A DNA stretch of 64,000 bases, taken from Roridomyces roridus (taxonomy: Eukaryota; Basidiomycota; Agaricomycetes; Agaricales; Mycenaceae). The notes under the pieces were generated by a model. It saw only the letters and a list, made by a program, of their open reading frames with translations. It did not search any database and was not told the origin of the DNA. Made by a program: the position numbers and the translations under genes. The stretch lies in assembly GCA_029378245.1 (NCBI GenBank), contig JARKIF010000022.1, forward strand, positions 1-64,000. The letters run 5' to 3'. Below are positions 1-12,320 of the stretch, piece after piece (the first letter of the stretch is position 1; each line of letters begins with the position of its first letter).

Positions 1-302
1 GGGATTTTGGGTATTTGCCGTCACCACAAGTGGAAAAATGGAAAATCCGGCACAGTAGTCTTGTGAGGCATCCAAATTTGAGCAACTTTCTCTCCAGGTG
101 TGAGTGGATTGAGAGATAATTGAGCAAACGATGAATGCTCTATATCAGCCACCCAACACGTCAAGTCGCCGCCATCAAAAGCCAAATCAATCTTGCTCTC
201 TTACCACGACGCGTCTTTCTCGGCTTTCCTCTCGCTCTACCTCCACTTTGGACGCGTTTATCTGCTCTGGACTCCTCCAACCCTCGATGACCGCTGCACC
301 CG

Positions 303-3300
303 ATGCCCCAACGCACCAAACGGCAGGCCTTGGCGCTCCGTAATCTCAATCGCCACGACACCACTTCCTCCGCCCATGACTCTGACGAGGACAAAAACGA
401 CGCGCCTGAGGAGCAGCCCGACGTAGCCCAGCCCCCTAAATCATGGAAGAAGCCTTCTTTGCGAGACCAACTGACAGAGAAAGAAGCTCATATCCACGAA
501 TTGGAGTCCTCACTCTCGACTCTTTCCGCTGACTTTGCACAACTTCAGATCGATTTGGCTACGCTTTCCGACCAGAACCAAGCTCTCATTGACCAGAAAA
601 ACGATCTGACCAAGGCTAATCGCGCGCTGAAGTCGCTAAAACGGAAGACGGATGCAGATGCTCGGGATGACTTGACACGGCGGAAGAAGCGAATCAAACG
701 GTTGGAGAACGAGCGTGGAGTCGTTAGCGACCAACACTCCCTTGATATGGACGAGATGCAGGATGATATTGACGAACGAGAGACCCGGATCCGCGAACTC
801 GAGCGGAAGCTGGCCGTTGCCACAACCGAGCTCCAATCCCGCGGCAAACACATCATTTCCCTCCAGTCTACCATCCGCGAGAAGCAATCCAGCCTCGCAT
901 CCACTCGACAACGAGTCTATATATTCCAGAAGCAAGCGCAGCGCGCAAAACTGTCCTTGGCAGCCATCCGAAAAGCCTATAAAGCCCTAAAGACCTGGCA
1001 TCCCATGAAACACGGTCAATACACGTCGAAGGCTCGGCAACTCGCGCGAAAGCTCACTTGGTCTGGCACTGCTGCCGAAAAGCTGGCATATGCAGTAGAG
1101 AGTTGCGCCGAGGCTTTTGGTATCGGGCTCTCGCGCAAATTCATGAGTGCGCGGACAGTTGAACGTGCGAATGATGAAGGTGGGAAATATGGGGAGTTGC
1201 AGCTCGGACGGGAAATTGCGGAGGCACCAGGCAAGAATACATTTTATTGTATAACCACTGAGTCTGATTACCACAGGTTTCATTGAGAGTTCTGACGGCA
1301 CTACTCACCGCGGTATGACGGTTGAATGTCGACATATCACGCTCTCCACCCCCTCCTACGCACCCGGCGTTGACGACAACGATAAAAGCACTTGGTCACA
1401 TGAGACTCGTTTCGTGGAGGTGGCACATGCACTCGACCACACTGCGCAGAGCCAATTCGAGGGCACGATGGAGGTCGCAAATCGTCTGGCCGACTTGTAT
1501 AACCGGAGTCCTCTCTCAGAGCAGGAGCGGCGTACCATCGACAAGAATGACTATTGGAGGAAGAAGATGGGTGAATGCCGAGATCATGCCTCCGACGGGA
1601 AGAAGGCATTCGAGCTCTCGGCGGCGCACAAGAAGAATATTATTCTCGAGGATTTAGGACGCGCGGCAATTGAAGACGATATGGATACATCTGGGATTTT
1701 GCTCGCAATGTTGAATATCACAGACGATGATCTCATGGACGTAGGGAAGATATCCGAACCGGAGCTTCTCACACTGTGAGCATCATCTTATTTGTGTATT
1801 CCCACATATAAACTGTTCATGCATTGTAGATCCGACGAAGCACGGAACGCCCTCGAAACTCAGGCCCTCGAACGAAAATTAGGCGAGGAGCGCTTCAATA
1901 AACTCACGTCGGATCAGCAGAAGGACGCCTCGACTCACGTCTTTGGCGGCTGCTGCAGCCACAAAGATATGAACATCGTGAAATACGGGTACCGCGCAAT
2001 CCAAGCAGTGTACGCCACCAACGATATACCCGCTCCAGTTCTCCTCGCTAATAAAGCCAACACTGCGATAATCGAACTCGGATCCGACTCTGACAGTGCC
2101 GCTGTACAGAAAGCGGTCGACTCGAGCACCTCAGGTGCAATCAAATTACTCCAACTCCTCGGCTCTCTTCTGCGCCACAAGGACCGCGAGCGAGGATACC
2201 AAGAACGCGCCGCAATTTATCTCCATGAGCGCAAGCTGGAGCTGTACGGTGTCGATGAGACTGGTGAATTTCCCGATGTCTCAAACAACCGATACAACTG
2301 CTACACGAAAGGCGCTCGAGAGGTCGTCTGCTTCCATGGAATCATTGTCGAGCTCATCACCGACATCGTCGACGCCAAGACTCAGAGCGGGCAGGAGAAC
2401 CACGTTGAAAGGAATATTCTGAAGGGTCTCAATTGCGCGGCGACGATGACGGAACTTGTGGCGTTGGCTCTCTACGGGACTTCGGTCTCAGAGCACTACA
2501 TGGCGATGGTCCGCGGGACGAAGGATAGACCGATCAACATGCTTTCGTTAACTCCCCTCCATCGCAAACTCCCCGAATTCTGCGCTCACGTAGCGGCAGA
2601 TCCCAAGATCCTGCTCGACCCGAATACACCTCTTGACCAACTCACGATCAGTGGTCGCCCCATCCACGATACTCTTCTACTTGAATCAATTAAACAACTA
2701 CTTCCCGACCTTCCGCATTTCGACACCGTCGTTTCCGCGATGTTCTCCGGATGTAACACAGGCTGGATTCACTTTACTCCAGAGTTCAAAGTCGGCGGCA
2801 CATTCGACTGTTTGACTCCCGCCCAACGCGCATCTCTTTTCATCCCGACAACTAACGATCCGAACGAAGGCGGCCTCGGCACATACCGGAACTATATGAA
2901 GGTCCATTGTAATAGTACGGCGCAGTCATTCAGCAACGAGACTCGGGTTCAACGCAATAACACGGAGGCCTTCATCGTGAAAGTGTGTGATGAGGCGGTG
3001 GAGAAGTTTGTGATGCGGGAGGTGCGCAAAGATGGGACGCGTGGCGTGCGAGCGAAATTCAAGCGTGCGTGGTATGCGAAGCAGAGGGAGAAGGCCGAAG
3101 CTGGGAGGAAGCGTCGGGCGAAGACTGCTGCGCGAAAGAAGGCCGCTGCGGCACGTCTGGCGGCAATCAAGCTCGAATTCAGTGTGAAGAAGATCGAGAA
3201 GATGACCTCGGAGGCGCTGAAAGATCAGCTTTCAGTGTACAAGAATGTTCTCAAGGACGAGGAGCTGGTGAAGAAGCTGTGGAAGGAGATGACCACCGTC

Positions 3301-3521
3301 GCTGTGCGCAGACAGTTGGTATTGGACGCCCGTCTGCGTGAACTCGCACGGTGGTAATGTCACTCGGCTAATGGTATCCATCCGGTCTAACTATCTCACA
3401 CAGGGAGACGGTTGATAAGCCCCGTCCAGAAGCCTTGAATCTCATGCCTGAAAGCCCTGCAGTCGACGAATATGGGTTCTCGGAGGAGGAGGATGCTGAA
3501 TGGGAGGATATTGATGTATAA
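303..3521 (+). CDS. Transposase-like protein, fungal repeat family, 4 exons
   Basis: Four exons join in phase: 303-1230, 1277-1775, 1830-3353 and 3404-3521, giving about 1022 residues. Residues 1-230 are charged and coiled-coil-like, with basic clusters (RKKRIKRLENERG). The middle carries an SSDGTTHRGM stretch followed by ECRHI, then FGGCCSHKDMN, and later PTTNDPNEGGLGTYR. This order of an Asp in a short beta hairpin, a Cys/His block and a late Glu resembles the RNase H-like cores of fungal DDE-type elements. I know similar proteins as a high-copy family in Agaricomycetes, but I cannot name a Pfam domain with certainty. The C-terminal third is Lys/Arg/Ala-rich and the last exon is acidic. Intron 1 is best read as GC-AG (AG|GCAAG donor, 46 nt). 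A 28-nt GT-AG alternative (1249-1276) is also in frame. No terminal repeats were seen around the gene. It could be a domesticated or decayed element. Confidence 0.7.
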
Positions 3522-4110
3522 CTCTGATGTTGTCTCACTAATGCTGATATTTTCTGCCGGACCCATGTAGCCCTGTATAATATGAACGCTTTCTCCACCG
3601 GAGGTATGTCGAAAATATGCGTGTGGAAAGCAGGACACGATGGAACGTGGAATTGTTGGTCTGATTGGGGACCAAACATGAACAAAGCTGCCGAATAAAT
3701 CACCGGTGATGCCGGTCCCCACTCTAAATGACGAACCATTACAGTGACTCGCACTCCCACCAAAAATCTACCGGGCTGCGCACCGACTGCACGGGATGGA
3801 AATCGGCGGTCGTGGGAGAGAAAGGCCAGGCCTGAGCGGATGCAGTTCACCGATGCGGCGCACCGGACTTCTTCAAATTGCGCACAATGGGTTATTCTGA
3901 ACCCCACTCCCCCTGGAACTCATCGTGTATCTAGCCATGCAGTCGGCTGCTTGGAGTCAAAAGAAAAACCGCCCCCGTTCAAGGTGGGTTTGGCAGCCTG
4001 AAATTCTTCCCCTCACTCATCTCCCGCGATTTGATGACAACCTGTCTACAGTCTTCGAGAAGATCTGTAATCTTCCTTCCATCGGTTGGCCTGGAATCCT
4101 GAGTCCTGAC
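3522..4110. other. Intergenic, no gene seen
   Basis: This stretch lies between the transposase-like gene and the next promoter. Open frames on both strands lack codon bias, splice logic or recognisable motifs. Its last part is the upstream region of the gene at 4150. Confidence 0.5.
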
Positions 4111-4118
4111 ATATAAAT
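4111..4118 (+). promoter_or_regulatory. TATA box of the 4150 gene
   Basis: ATATAAAT lies about 39 bases upstream of the ATG at 4150, a spacing that allows a very short 5' leader. It is the only TATA-like element just upstream. Confidence 0.5.
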
Positions 4119-4149
4119 ACTCAGGACCGACCCTCCGCATCCCTATCGC

Positions 4150-5997
4150 ATGCTCGCCCTTGGGCTCAAACTAGCGTTCTTCGCCCTATCTCTTCTCGGT
4201 CCCCACCTCTCCTCCCCCCGAAATCTTATGGCTAACAGGAAAATCTCCAGGCTTGATTGGCTGCTGGGCGGTCCTTCTGCCGCTGGCGTGGGCGATCAAG
4301 AGCTATTGGGCTCCATTGGTGTACGCTGTCGCGATTTTGGAGTTAAACGGAGTCTTCTGTCTAGGTGCCCTTGCAGTCAGGCGAGATTTTCAAACTCTGA
4401 TTGTCACGCAGGTATGATTTGGAGGATGGATCCCACCGTTACGCCCAGGGCGTTTTGCATCGGTGTGTAGATACTCCATTCTCAGTCCGTTTCAAAGGTC
4501 CTGACAGGCACGTCAGCTGAAGTCCTCGTTACTGGGTGTGGGACCTTCGTGATCATCGGGCTTCTTGCTGCGATCACTACTTGGACATTCGTGTATGTTT
4601 CAAAGCCGAAGGAATGGGCCGAGGTACCGTAGGTGTCGATTTCGGGGAGATCACGTTGAATTGCTGATATTCCTACACGTAGTGTATTGCCCTGGCGATT
4701 TCATTACCTGCTACCGATGTTGCTCTTCCCGCTCCTGGCCTCCGCCGTTAACATCACCGTTGTGGTCTTCTTTTATTCCAACACGACAGAGCCCTTCGAC
4801 GGCCTCAACTGTGTTGTCCGTCCACCCTGGTGTGTGCTGCGATAGAGACCTTCAACTTTTACATATGCTAAATAGGATTCAATTCGTTGGATTTGCTGGA
4901 ACACCGTTCATCGTCACAATCCCTTGTCTATGGCTCACAGCCCTGTCTATCATTCGTCTCCGCAGAACTCTCCAGCACATCCGCCGCGCTCGTCATTCGC
5001 TGGATCAAGAGCACACTCCTTCTCAGGCCTCTCCCAAGTCCGGATTGACTCCCCCCACCCCGCGCGCCATCACGGTCCCTTCCCCATCCGCGTCAACCCT
5101 CGCACGTATGAGCCGCTCGGAACGACAACAACCTAATATCAGCGGGTCTCTTTCCCTGCGCCACGAAAGAGCCATAACCTTGGACACGCCCTCCCCAGTC
5201 ACTTCAGGCAGCACCAGCACCTCCTCAGGCTCGGGCAGATACTTCACCGCCTCGAGCCACGTTTCGAGCTACCCAAGCACCAGATCTTCGCGATCGCGCC
5301 GCTCGGACCGTTCGTTCGATACGGTGTCCAGTGTCGTCTTTGCCCCGACGAGGGCACCGAGAACCTTGGATACCCTTAGCGAAGGTGTTGGTCTGACTCA
5401 GACTGTACCAGTACCACCGATGCCGACCTTGCCACCCATAGCCAGTAACAGCAACAGCAACATCTCACGCGGCACGACGCGAAGTTCGTCCTTGGCGTTT
5501 TCGATCCAGAATCACGATAGGATTTCTGTTAACCAGATCACGTTGGACGAGAATCGAGACGGTCCGTATGAGACTTTATCCACACTCACGGATAAAAGTG
5601 AGTACGATAAATGTCCTCCACAAATACTTTCAAACCCAGCTGTTCCGATGTAGGTCCTGCAACACGACCTTCCCGGGGCGCGAATTTGCCCGAGCTCCCA
5701 TCCCTAGTTATCCGCTTACTGGTATTCCAGATGTACGTTCTCCCTTCCTTGTCCTTGTCTCTGATTACTCAACCCATTCTCTTCCTATTCAATAAATTCA
5801 GTGCGATCATAGCTACACACTTCCTCTCCTTCATAACCCCCCTCGTCGATGCGATTTCATTCACTCGCTCTGGCGGCACCGCAGCACCAGCGTCGGTTGG
5901 CACACAACACGTTGCTCTCGTCCTCGCGGGGTCGGTGCCTGTATTTGTATTCGCGACGTATATACGGACGTGCAGAAAAGCTTCTGTTGTAACCTAA
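4150..5997 (+). CDS. Seven-TM-like membrane protein, 8 exons
   Basis: Eight exons join in phase: 4150-4198, 4251-4364, 4412-4462, 4517-4592, 4683-4829, 4876-5597, 5654-5732 and 5802-5997, giving 477 residues. The N terminus is a hydrophobic helix (MLALGLKLAFFALSLLG). More hydrophobic segments follow (for example FVIIGLLAAITTW, LLFPLLASAVNITVVVFFY, GTPFIVTIPCLWLTALSII). A long Ser/Thr/Arg-rich region of about 200 residues comes next, then two C-terminal hydrophobic segments. The layout, with six to seven membrane spans and a large polar loop before the last pair, is GPCR-like and matches a lineage-specific Agaricomycete membrane family with no known ligand. The DPTVTPRAFCI stretch before TM3 fits what I recall of that family. 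Exon 4 to 5 uses a GTATGT donor with a 90-nt intron and is the least certain junction. Function is unknown. Confidence 0.7.
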
Positions 5998-6919
5998 GTA
6001 ATAACCAGCTGTACTTTATTTTTGCAACAACAGTCAGAAGTAGCGCATATTACGATCGCAGGAGTGGTGAGAGCTCGCTCGGAGGGTCCAACTGTTGTTT
6101 CGTTCCAGTTAACTCTTACTGTACGCGATCGTGCTTTGTAATAACGTGAGCCAGACCAGGTCAGACCCGCGGCTATACTGACTCACTTTTGACGCATGCA
6201 GGGCCGCAGAGCGCCCCTCCCGCGTAAGGGTCCGAGAGATGGCAAGAGCGTATGCACTGCAAATGGAAGCTGCAGGGAGAGTCCACTGGCGCCAGCGAAG
6301 GGAGTCCCCAAGCCAAGTGAGCGTGGATGCTCGCAGTGCAACGGCTCCGCAAAGCACGAGTTGAGCCAAACATTCTCCGCCGGAGTCCGGGACAAGGACA
6401 TTGACTGCTTCGACGAGATCCAAGAATCCAAGTGTACGAGTACCGTACTACTCATGAGAAGCGGCATGGGATGAAGTGCTTCAAAGTTCGGCCTGACATC
6501 GACGTCAGGAACGGACTCGCTGTAGACACGCCGACGTGCAGAAATGCGGGGAGCTCGGAATGTGGTGTGAGTCGAGTCGTGATGGATACGATGGGAAGGG
6601 AAGGGAAGGGAACATGGCTCAAGACCTGACCAGTGAGCACGACATGGCGCGCTGGCTTCGACGGCCGCAGGGGGACACGGATAGACAGCAGCAGAGGAGA
6701 CGGTGGACGGTGCGAGGAGGGTCGCAGACTCGCAGAAGATGAAGAGGAAAGAGTCAAATATATTTCACACCGGACAGACGGACTATATGCTCGCTCGCCA
6801 GAGCCTTTTGCTTCTCGTCTCTTCTCCAGCTTCCCATCCGTGTCTAAGCAGCTGGGTGTCGTCAGCTCTGGAAATGTGGAGGGAGCTATGGAGGGAAGAC
6901 GCACTAGGACATTCGAGGA
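5998..6919. other. Intergenic, no gene seen
   Basis: The space between two genes that converge on it. It contains a short GGGAA microsatellite near 6595-6612. Open frames on both strands have low-complexity Ser/Pro/Arg composition and look accidental. Confidence 0.5.
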
Positions 6920-7533
6920 TTAGCGCAGCTTGGCAAAGACCTTGGGGGCGGCGCACGCCTCGGAGCAGTGCATCATGCTGTGGCCGTCGGTCAGGGCGAA
7001 GGAGTGAGGGCGAAGGAGGGGACACGCACTGGACTGTGATTCGTACGACAGAGAAAGCAAGGGGGGAGGAAGAAGGGCCAAGTCAGCGATCGATATCTGC
7101 AGCCACATCGGACGACGTACACCTATGAGTCGACCAGGCTCGTCAGCACCGTGGAAACAGAGTCAAAAGGGAGCCAGGGACGTACATTTCCTCGACACAC
7201 TCCTCTCCCTTGAATCCCTCACCGGCCTGGACCTTTTCCTGGCACTTTTCAAAGTGGTGTTTGAGCGGGGCGCAGTCAGGGCGAGACTCGCACTCGGCAC
7301 GGATGGCGGGGTGGGCCTGTAGGGTAGGGTCAGTGGATACAGCTCGCTTGTCAGCGTCCAGGTCGTCGACGTGGAGCAAGACGGATGACACGACGACGCA
7401 CATCCTCAGGCTCCTCGGGCTCTGCCTCTGCCTCTGCCTGCTCCGTCTCGGGGGTGTCGGCAGGCTTCTCCTCCTCTGCGTCGGCGTGGGTGGTGGGGAA
7501 GAAGGACGCGATGAACGAGCCGATTCCGCTCAT
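6920..7533 (-). CDS. QCR6: Cytochrome b-c1 complex subunit 6 (hinge protein)
   Basis: Three exons on the minus strand: 7402-7533, 7186-7316 and 6920-6977, giving about 106 residues. The product starts MSGIGSFIASFFPTTHA, then an acidic tract rich in Glu, Pro and Ala. Next comes the conserved block AECESRPDCAPLKHHFEKC, then GEECVEE and MMHCSEACAAPKVFAKLR. The paired Cys residues (C..C and C..C) form the disulfides of the hinge fold. Family knowledge: this subunit sits on the intermembrane side of respiratory complex III next to cytochrome c1 and helps dock cytochrome c. The start chosen gives the usual acidic N terminus. The acceptor of intron 2 is uncertain. The GCCACAG acceptor at 6978 keeps the frame but drops the two or three residues usually found before MMHC, so an upstream acceptor could be used instead. 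The first two exons are secure. Confidence 0.9.
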
Positions 7534-8092
7534 GGTGGGCAAATTTTGCGTGGGTGGTGGGAGGAGGGAGCGTGACGTCACGCGTGACTCACATGTGACC
7601 CGAGTTGATCCGACGCCTGTTCGATTTAGATCTAGAAACCGATGGTCCGATGCACATCGAACTTTCTCTAGTACTTAACTCAAAACTTGACGCTGTCAGA
7701 CCCAATGTTGACAGATCGGACTTCTGACTTGAGGGAGTCAGTTTGTCCGGGCACTCGGTCCAACGTCAGAGCGCATGTGAGCATTTGGCTTAATTCATCG
7801 CGGTCATGCCGCCCGTTACCGTTCGACTCGGCATCGGCAACTAGGGCTGTTTCCGCAACATTAATGTACCATTTTTTCTTAGTAAATGTAGGCATCCACA
7901 TCTGAATGTCTTCCCAATAAAATTGACTCAACTTTGGGCACTGTAGGGTCAATCCGACTCAAACCGAGGATCGGCGGCCGGGTTCTGTCACCTCATCGTC
8001 AATCCGCATGGTTCACATCCGCAGAGGATTCAGGAGACAAAATGTAGTACTATGTACGTACTACAATGTAATGCTGAACTCTCTGTCAACTT
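7534..8092. other. Divergent-side upstream region, no gene seen
   Basis: This stretch lies upstream of QCR6 and downstream of the DUF6535 gene, so it should hold the QCR6 promoter. No clear TATA box was found. A GTCAGA/TCTGAC motif recurs around 7695-7740. No convincing coding frame is present. Confidence 0.4.
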
Positions 8093-10850
8093 TCAAGTGC
8101 TTTGTGTCCCAAAGACTCGCGAGGAGCCCGCTTCCACCGGATTTTCATTGTCGGCGGATGCAGAAGAAAGTAAGTCGGTCCACATTTTAGCATTGTAAGG
8201 CAAGTGTCCACCTTCGTTGCTCGAAAACATCGATATCGCATGACGGAGGGTCCCGCGAGCTTCGGGATCATTGAAATTCTGCGCCGCATTTACGCGCTTC
8301 AACCAAGTTTCGACGGCCCAGAAAATACCTTCCAACGACTTGATATCATATCCATAATGTTTCATCAGTCCCAGGTACCACCAGGCGAAGCGCCGTTGAT
8401 ATACAATTGGGATGGGCTCGTCCTCGGAACAACGCTGTGCAAGGAATTCCAACGTGGGCACACCCCAGGAGGATAACATGGCTTTCATCTGTTCCAAAAA
8501 GTCCAGGAATATCAGGAGATTGGCTGAATTCCAACGGCCAATCCCCGGAGTGGCCGAGGTATCACAGATCCGGAGTGACCGCATGAGTTGGTTGAGATCC
8601 TCAACTGGCAAATGCCTATTCTTGTGCATGATGTTTGACTTGATTACTGCAATGACTGCCGGAGAAACCTTGAATTCCGGGAGAGTGGAGATGGTTGACA
8701 AGGTTTGTTGGTTGAAAACAATAAATGGCGGACCGACCACAGAAAGCCGCCAAATTGCATTCAAAGCCATGTCGGTACGCACACCAAATGTCAGATATTT
8801 GGTCAACAAGGTTTCCAGAGTATCTGGATGACATTGCGATAGGCCTCGTTGGCGACCAGGTCCGGGTTCCCGCCGCGCTGCATAGAGTGCCATTGTTTCA
8901 CCCACAAATGGATCATCATCCAGCCAGTCACCTGCTCTATGGAGCAAAGAGAAAAGTATGTCCAGGATTATATCAAGCTGATTGACCTCGGGGCCAAGAT
9001 CCTCGTGAGGGAGATGGGATGTTGTCAAGATCCTATGTAAAGTTGTCTTCACCTGGTTCCGAGCGTCTGCGTGCTCCATGACACCCACAACTCCTTGCAA
9101 CATCTGACAAGTTACATCGAATTCATGGGGTATTCGCTGGAGTTTGGCAGAGATTTCCACGTAGTTCAGAAGCCCGTGAAGACTTTCAAAGCGGAAAGAT
9201 GTGAGAGTTTTGTGGATTGCTTGAATCAGCTGATGGCTGGACCCACTATCCATGAGTGCACGACGGTGGCCTGAGAGAGCTGTGCTCAAGTCCGGAAAGC
9301 TCCAAGAAGCTGCTTGCTGTTGTGCTGATTCCAGTAAAATCTGAGTATCACCAGCTGGAGTGGAAGAGTTGGTCCTGTCCAATACATGTGTGGTGATTGT
9401 TTGAACTGCAGAAAAAGCAATGCATCGAGTCAGGGCGGACGCCGACATTGTATAAGATTCTATGAGTGGACTGGACCCTAGATGAGATTTGGGTTTGAGA
9501 ATTGGATCAAACAGGGGGAACAATTTCTCTGTCGAGGAACTGGAACCAATAAAATATGCCAGTGACCAAAGTGCCTTGAGGCAAGAGATTCGCCTTCTTG
9601 ACTCCGCATCTGGAGCGAGGATACCAGTATTGCAACTGCGGAGAAGACCTTCAATACGAGAGACAAGTTGGATGTCCTGGGCTTCGAGCAGCCTGTAGAT
9701 CATATCATCATATGCAGAGTGCCTGCCCTGAGGTCCCCGGATGAGATCGGGGAGAGCTTCAACAAAGGGTTCCAGCTCAAAGTTGTCTGTCAGAGATCTG
9801 ACCGTCCAAACAACGGCCTGTGAATCGCGCAGGTCTCTTTTGGGAGACAAAGCAACAGCCTTGTTAACCATGACTTGAACCATTGAAGGGATCTGTGAGT
9901 CATTCTTGGCAGACTTCCCATGATGATCCAGGAGGGTGGATTCACCATCTCCAGATGGCCCTTGGCGGTGTCGGCGAAAGGGTATTAACAGTCGCTGGAA
10001 AATTCCCCAAGCAGCATTCGACAACGGAGTTCGATATGGCGAGTCCGCTGAGAAAATGGGCAGCAGCGTGAGATAGATGTAGGCAGCAGCAATCAAGCCA
10101 AATAATGCCGCAGTAACTGCAGTCACCACGATATTGATAGGCAGGAGAAATGCCACCAACCCTGCAAAGAAGAGGAGCAGGGAGAGGTGGAGCAGAAATG
10201 GGATGAACTCGACGGTGGTGTGCATGCCGAATCGCTGAAGCCCGAAATACAAATACGAGAAAATGCGAGCTCGAATGATGGGGGATGGTCGCATTTCGGT
10301 GCGCTGGATGAAGTCTCGTGCCCATTGTTGAACCAGAGTTGCCACAAGTGCGCAACAGAGGCTCAATCCGAAGCTCAGAAACCACAGGGTATTACAGGCC
10401 AACGCGGCAACTGACACATCATCTGCGAGCGTTGAATTGAGGCTTTGCGACGCAGACCCTTCGAGTTGTTGCGAAATCTTTGTCAATAGGGCGATATTTT
10501 GATCCGGAGTCAGGCTTTTGTAGCTTTCGATGAGGAACGCGGTGAGACTGGCGGAAAAGAGACCGGCCTGATATGTGCCGTCAGTGAGAGACAAAATGCG
10601 GATTATGGCCGATAAATGCGCACGAAGATCAGAAGGCCTTCCATGTCTGATTTCCATCGTTCCACGAGCGCCTTGTCATATTTCTCCGCCTCGGATATGT
10701 ACACTGCCCAGAGCTTGGAGCCTGCCAGCTCATCTGGGTCTGGTAGGGTCACCCGTTAGCAGAGTAAATGATTTCCCTGAGATTCGTCGTGATCCACGCA
10801 CCATCCTGTGAAGTCAAGACTATGCTGCTCTGCTTGGTCTCGGAGTTCAT
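8093..10850 (-). CDS. DUF6535 transmembrane protein, 3 exons
   Basis: Three exons: 10802-10850, 10624-10739 and 8093-10567, all phases consistent, 879 residues. Exon 2 reads SKLWAVYISEAEKYDKALVERW, ending in DMEGLLIF. It splices onto AGLFSASLTAFLIESYKSL, the hallmark opening of the DUF6535 domain found in very many mushroom proteins. Three or four hydrophobic segments follow within the first 200 residues (LWFLSFGLSLCCALVATLV, FIPFLLHLSLLLFFAGLVAF, VVTAVTAALFGLIAAAYIYL). QQWARDFIQR lies between the first two. The remaining 600 residues are soluble and helical-repeat-like, with no motif I recognise. Family knowledge: DUF6535 proteins have no established function. The first ATG gives a short polar leader that matches the family. 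Exons 1 and 2 are short and would be missed by an ORF scan that starts at the internal Met. The reading frame is intact. Confidence 0.85.
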
Positions 10851-11099
10851 GGTGGTGTGAAAAGAAAGGCTGTTAGAAGGCTGTGCGTGTGGAAGTGCCC
10901 CAATTTTAGGTGTCGATCATTCATTCATTGTTCCCGAGGGATACAGACACGCATACATACATCATCTCGCTGGAATCATGAAACGGACAGGCGAGTGTAT
11001 TGAAATCATGAATTAATGGCTCCTCTACAGCAGCTGGGAACCTGAATATTGTTCAGTCTTTCGATATAAACAGTAACTACTTACGCATTGGGAGCCCAC
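10851..11099. promoter_or_regulatory. Upstream region of the DUF6535 gene
   Basis: A short spacer that should hold the minus-strand DUF6535 promoter. It has a CATT microrepeat near 10918. No TATA box is evident. Confidence 0.3.
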
Positions 11100-12320
11100 C
11101 TACTCAACCACATCCGTGCCGACACTCCACTTTTTCCATATTTCCATACTCTCCTGCTCGCCGGTATGGAAAGCTTTTAAATTCCCGTACGCACCGTCTC
11201 CGAGAACCAACCGCGGACGAAGCGCCCGTCCAGGATCGGTGGCAAGGTCGACGATGCGCCTGACGGCGATCGTCGTATCGCCTCGCTGCCAGTCCTTACC
11301 CGAGATGAGGGTAGTCCACTCATACACTCTGCCGTAGCCCTCGATCCTGTTCGACGGAATCTTAATGTGATCCGAATTACAGATGGAGGCTTTGTAGCCG
11401 CCGAGCTGTATATATGTAATAGGCATGGTACGAGAATAAGAAGTAGCAGAGAACGTACGAGGATGGATGTAGAGCGAATATTGAAAGGGGCAAGCTCCTG
11501 CGCCCAAGCAGCGGATATTACATCCAATGCGGCCTTGCTGGCGCCGTATAAGGTAGGGGCCAGGCGCATCGACCTACATCACATGCCAGCACGTCTGTGC
11601 TTATATCGCTGTTAACACCCTCCACATCCCGAAATCCGCGAATCTGGCCCCGTCAGACCCTGGGGATAGTCCATAGTCTTTTTCGTCAGACAGTCTAAAC
11701 ACGTGTTGTAGATTGATCCGCCTGGCCCCTACCGTACTCCTGTGGCAGAGTAGCGCACAGCGGATGCCTCGGAACTGATGTTGACTGCCATTCCCGATCT
11801 GCGGGACCTGAAGTGGGGGAGGAAAACATTCGTGACATTGATAACCTGCGAAGCGTAAGATCACCCAGAAATGAGAGGTGGCATCACTTACCCCAAAGAA
11901 ATTGGTGTCAAATTGTGCGCGATTTTCCTGGTCGGTGTTTTCTTCGGACGCTCCAAAATGGAGGTAGCCTGCGTTATTCATGAGGTCATCGATTTGCGCG
12001 CTAAGGAGGGATGAATTGAGGCGGTCATCGAGAAGACGCGGACATACTAGAGAGACAACGCCTGCGAGGCAAAAGCCTTGAGTTCGTCGGGCGAGGAGGT
12101 AACATCGAGCTTGAGCGCCTGGGCCCATGCGTCTTGTAGTTAGAGGAGAGTTTCTGGTCGACGGGCAGTTGCAATCACGCGTAGGCTTACCGACAAGGCA
12201 GCTGTAAACGAGTGAGTCCGAGGTGCCTCGAGAGATGACAAGACCATGCCTAGTGCGAGTTCCCGTCCGAGTCCTGTGGAGCATCCGGTTATAAGGAATG
12301 ATCAGGCAGGAAGTAAGTAA
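11100..12320 (-). pseudogene. Short-chain dehydrogenase/reductase pseudogene
   Basis: SDR sequence is readable across the whole stretch but is broken. In order on the minus strand: the dinucleotide-binding motif LITGCSTGLGREL, RVIATARRPETL, AQALKLDVTSSPDELKAF, the NNAG motif (DLMNNAGYLHFGASEE), VINVTNVFLPHFRSR with NISSEAS, the catalytic YGASK (YGASKAALDV), and an SDR-like C terminus ending RPRLVLGDGAYGNLK. Damage: an in-frame TAA at 12140-12142 between the beta3 and beta4 segments with no intron to remove it; no start codon in frame before the glycine motif (a TGA lies six codons upstream); a 174-bp MITE between the NISSEAS and YGASK blocks; and a last intron whose phase does not fit the downstream frame. 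An intact ancestor would have been an NADP-dependent oxidoreductase of roughly 280-300 residues. Its substrate cannot be inferred. Confidence 0.75.
11556..11729. mobile_element. MITE with TA target duplication inside the SDR pseudogene
   Basis: The ends are inverted repeats of about 29 bp starting GGGGCCAGGCG, with only a few mismatches (GATCAATCTACA against CATCGACCTACA). TA is duplicated on both sides (11554-11555 and 11730-11731). The length is 174 bp with no ORF. TA duplication and short length fit a Tc1/mariner- or pogo-type non-autonomous element. It interrupts the coding region of the SDR gene. Confidence 0.7.
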
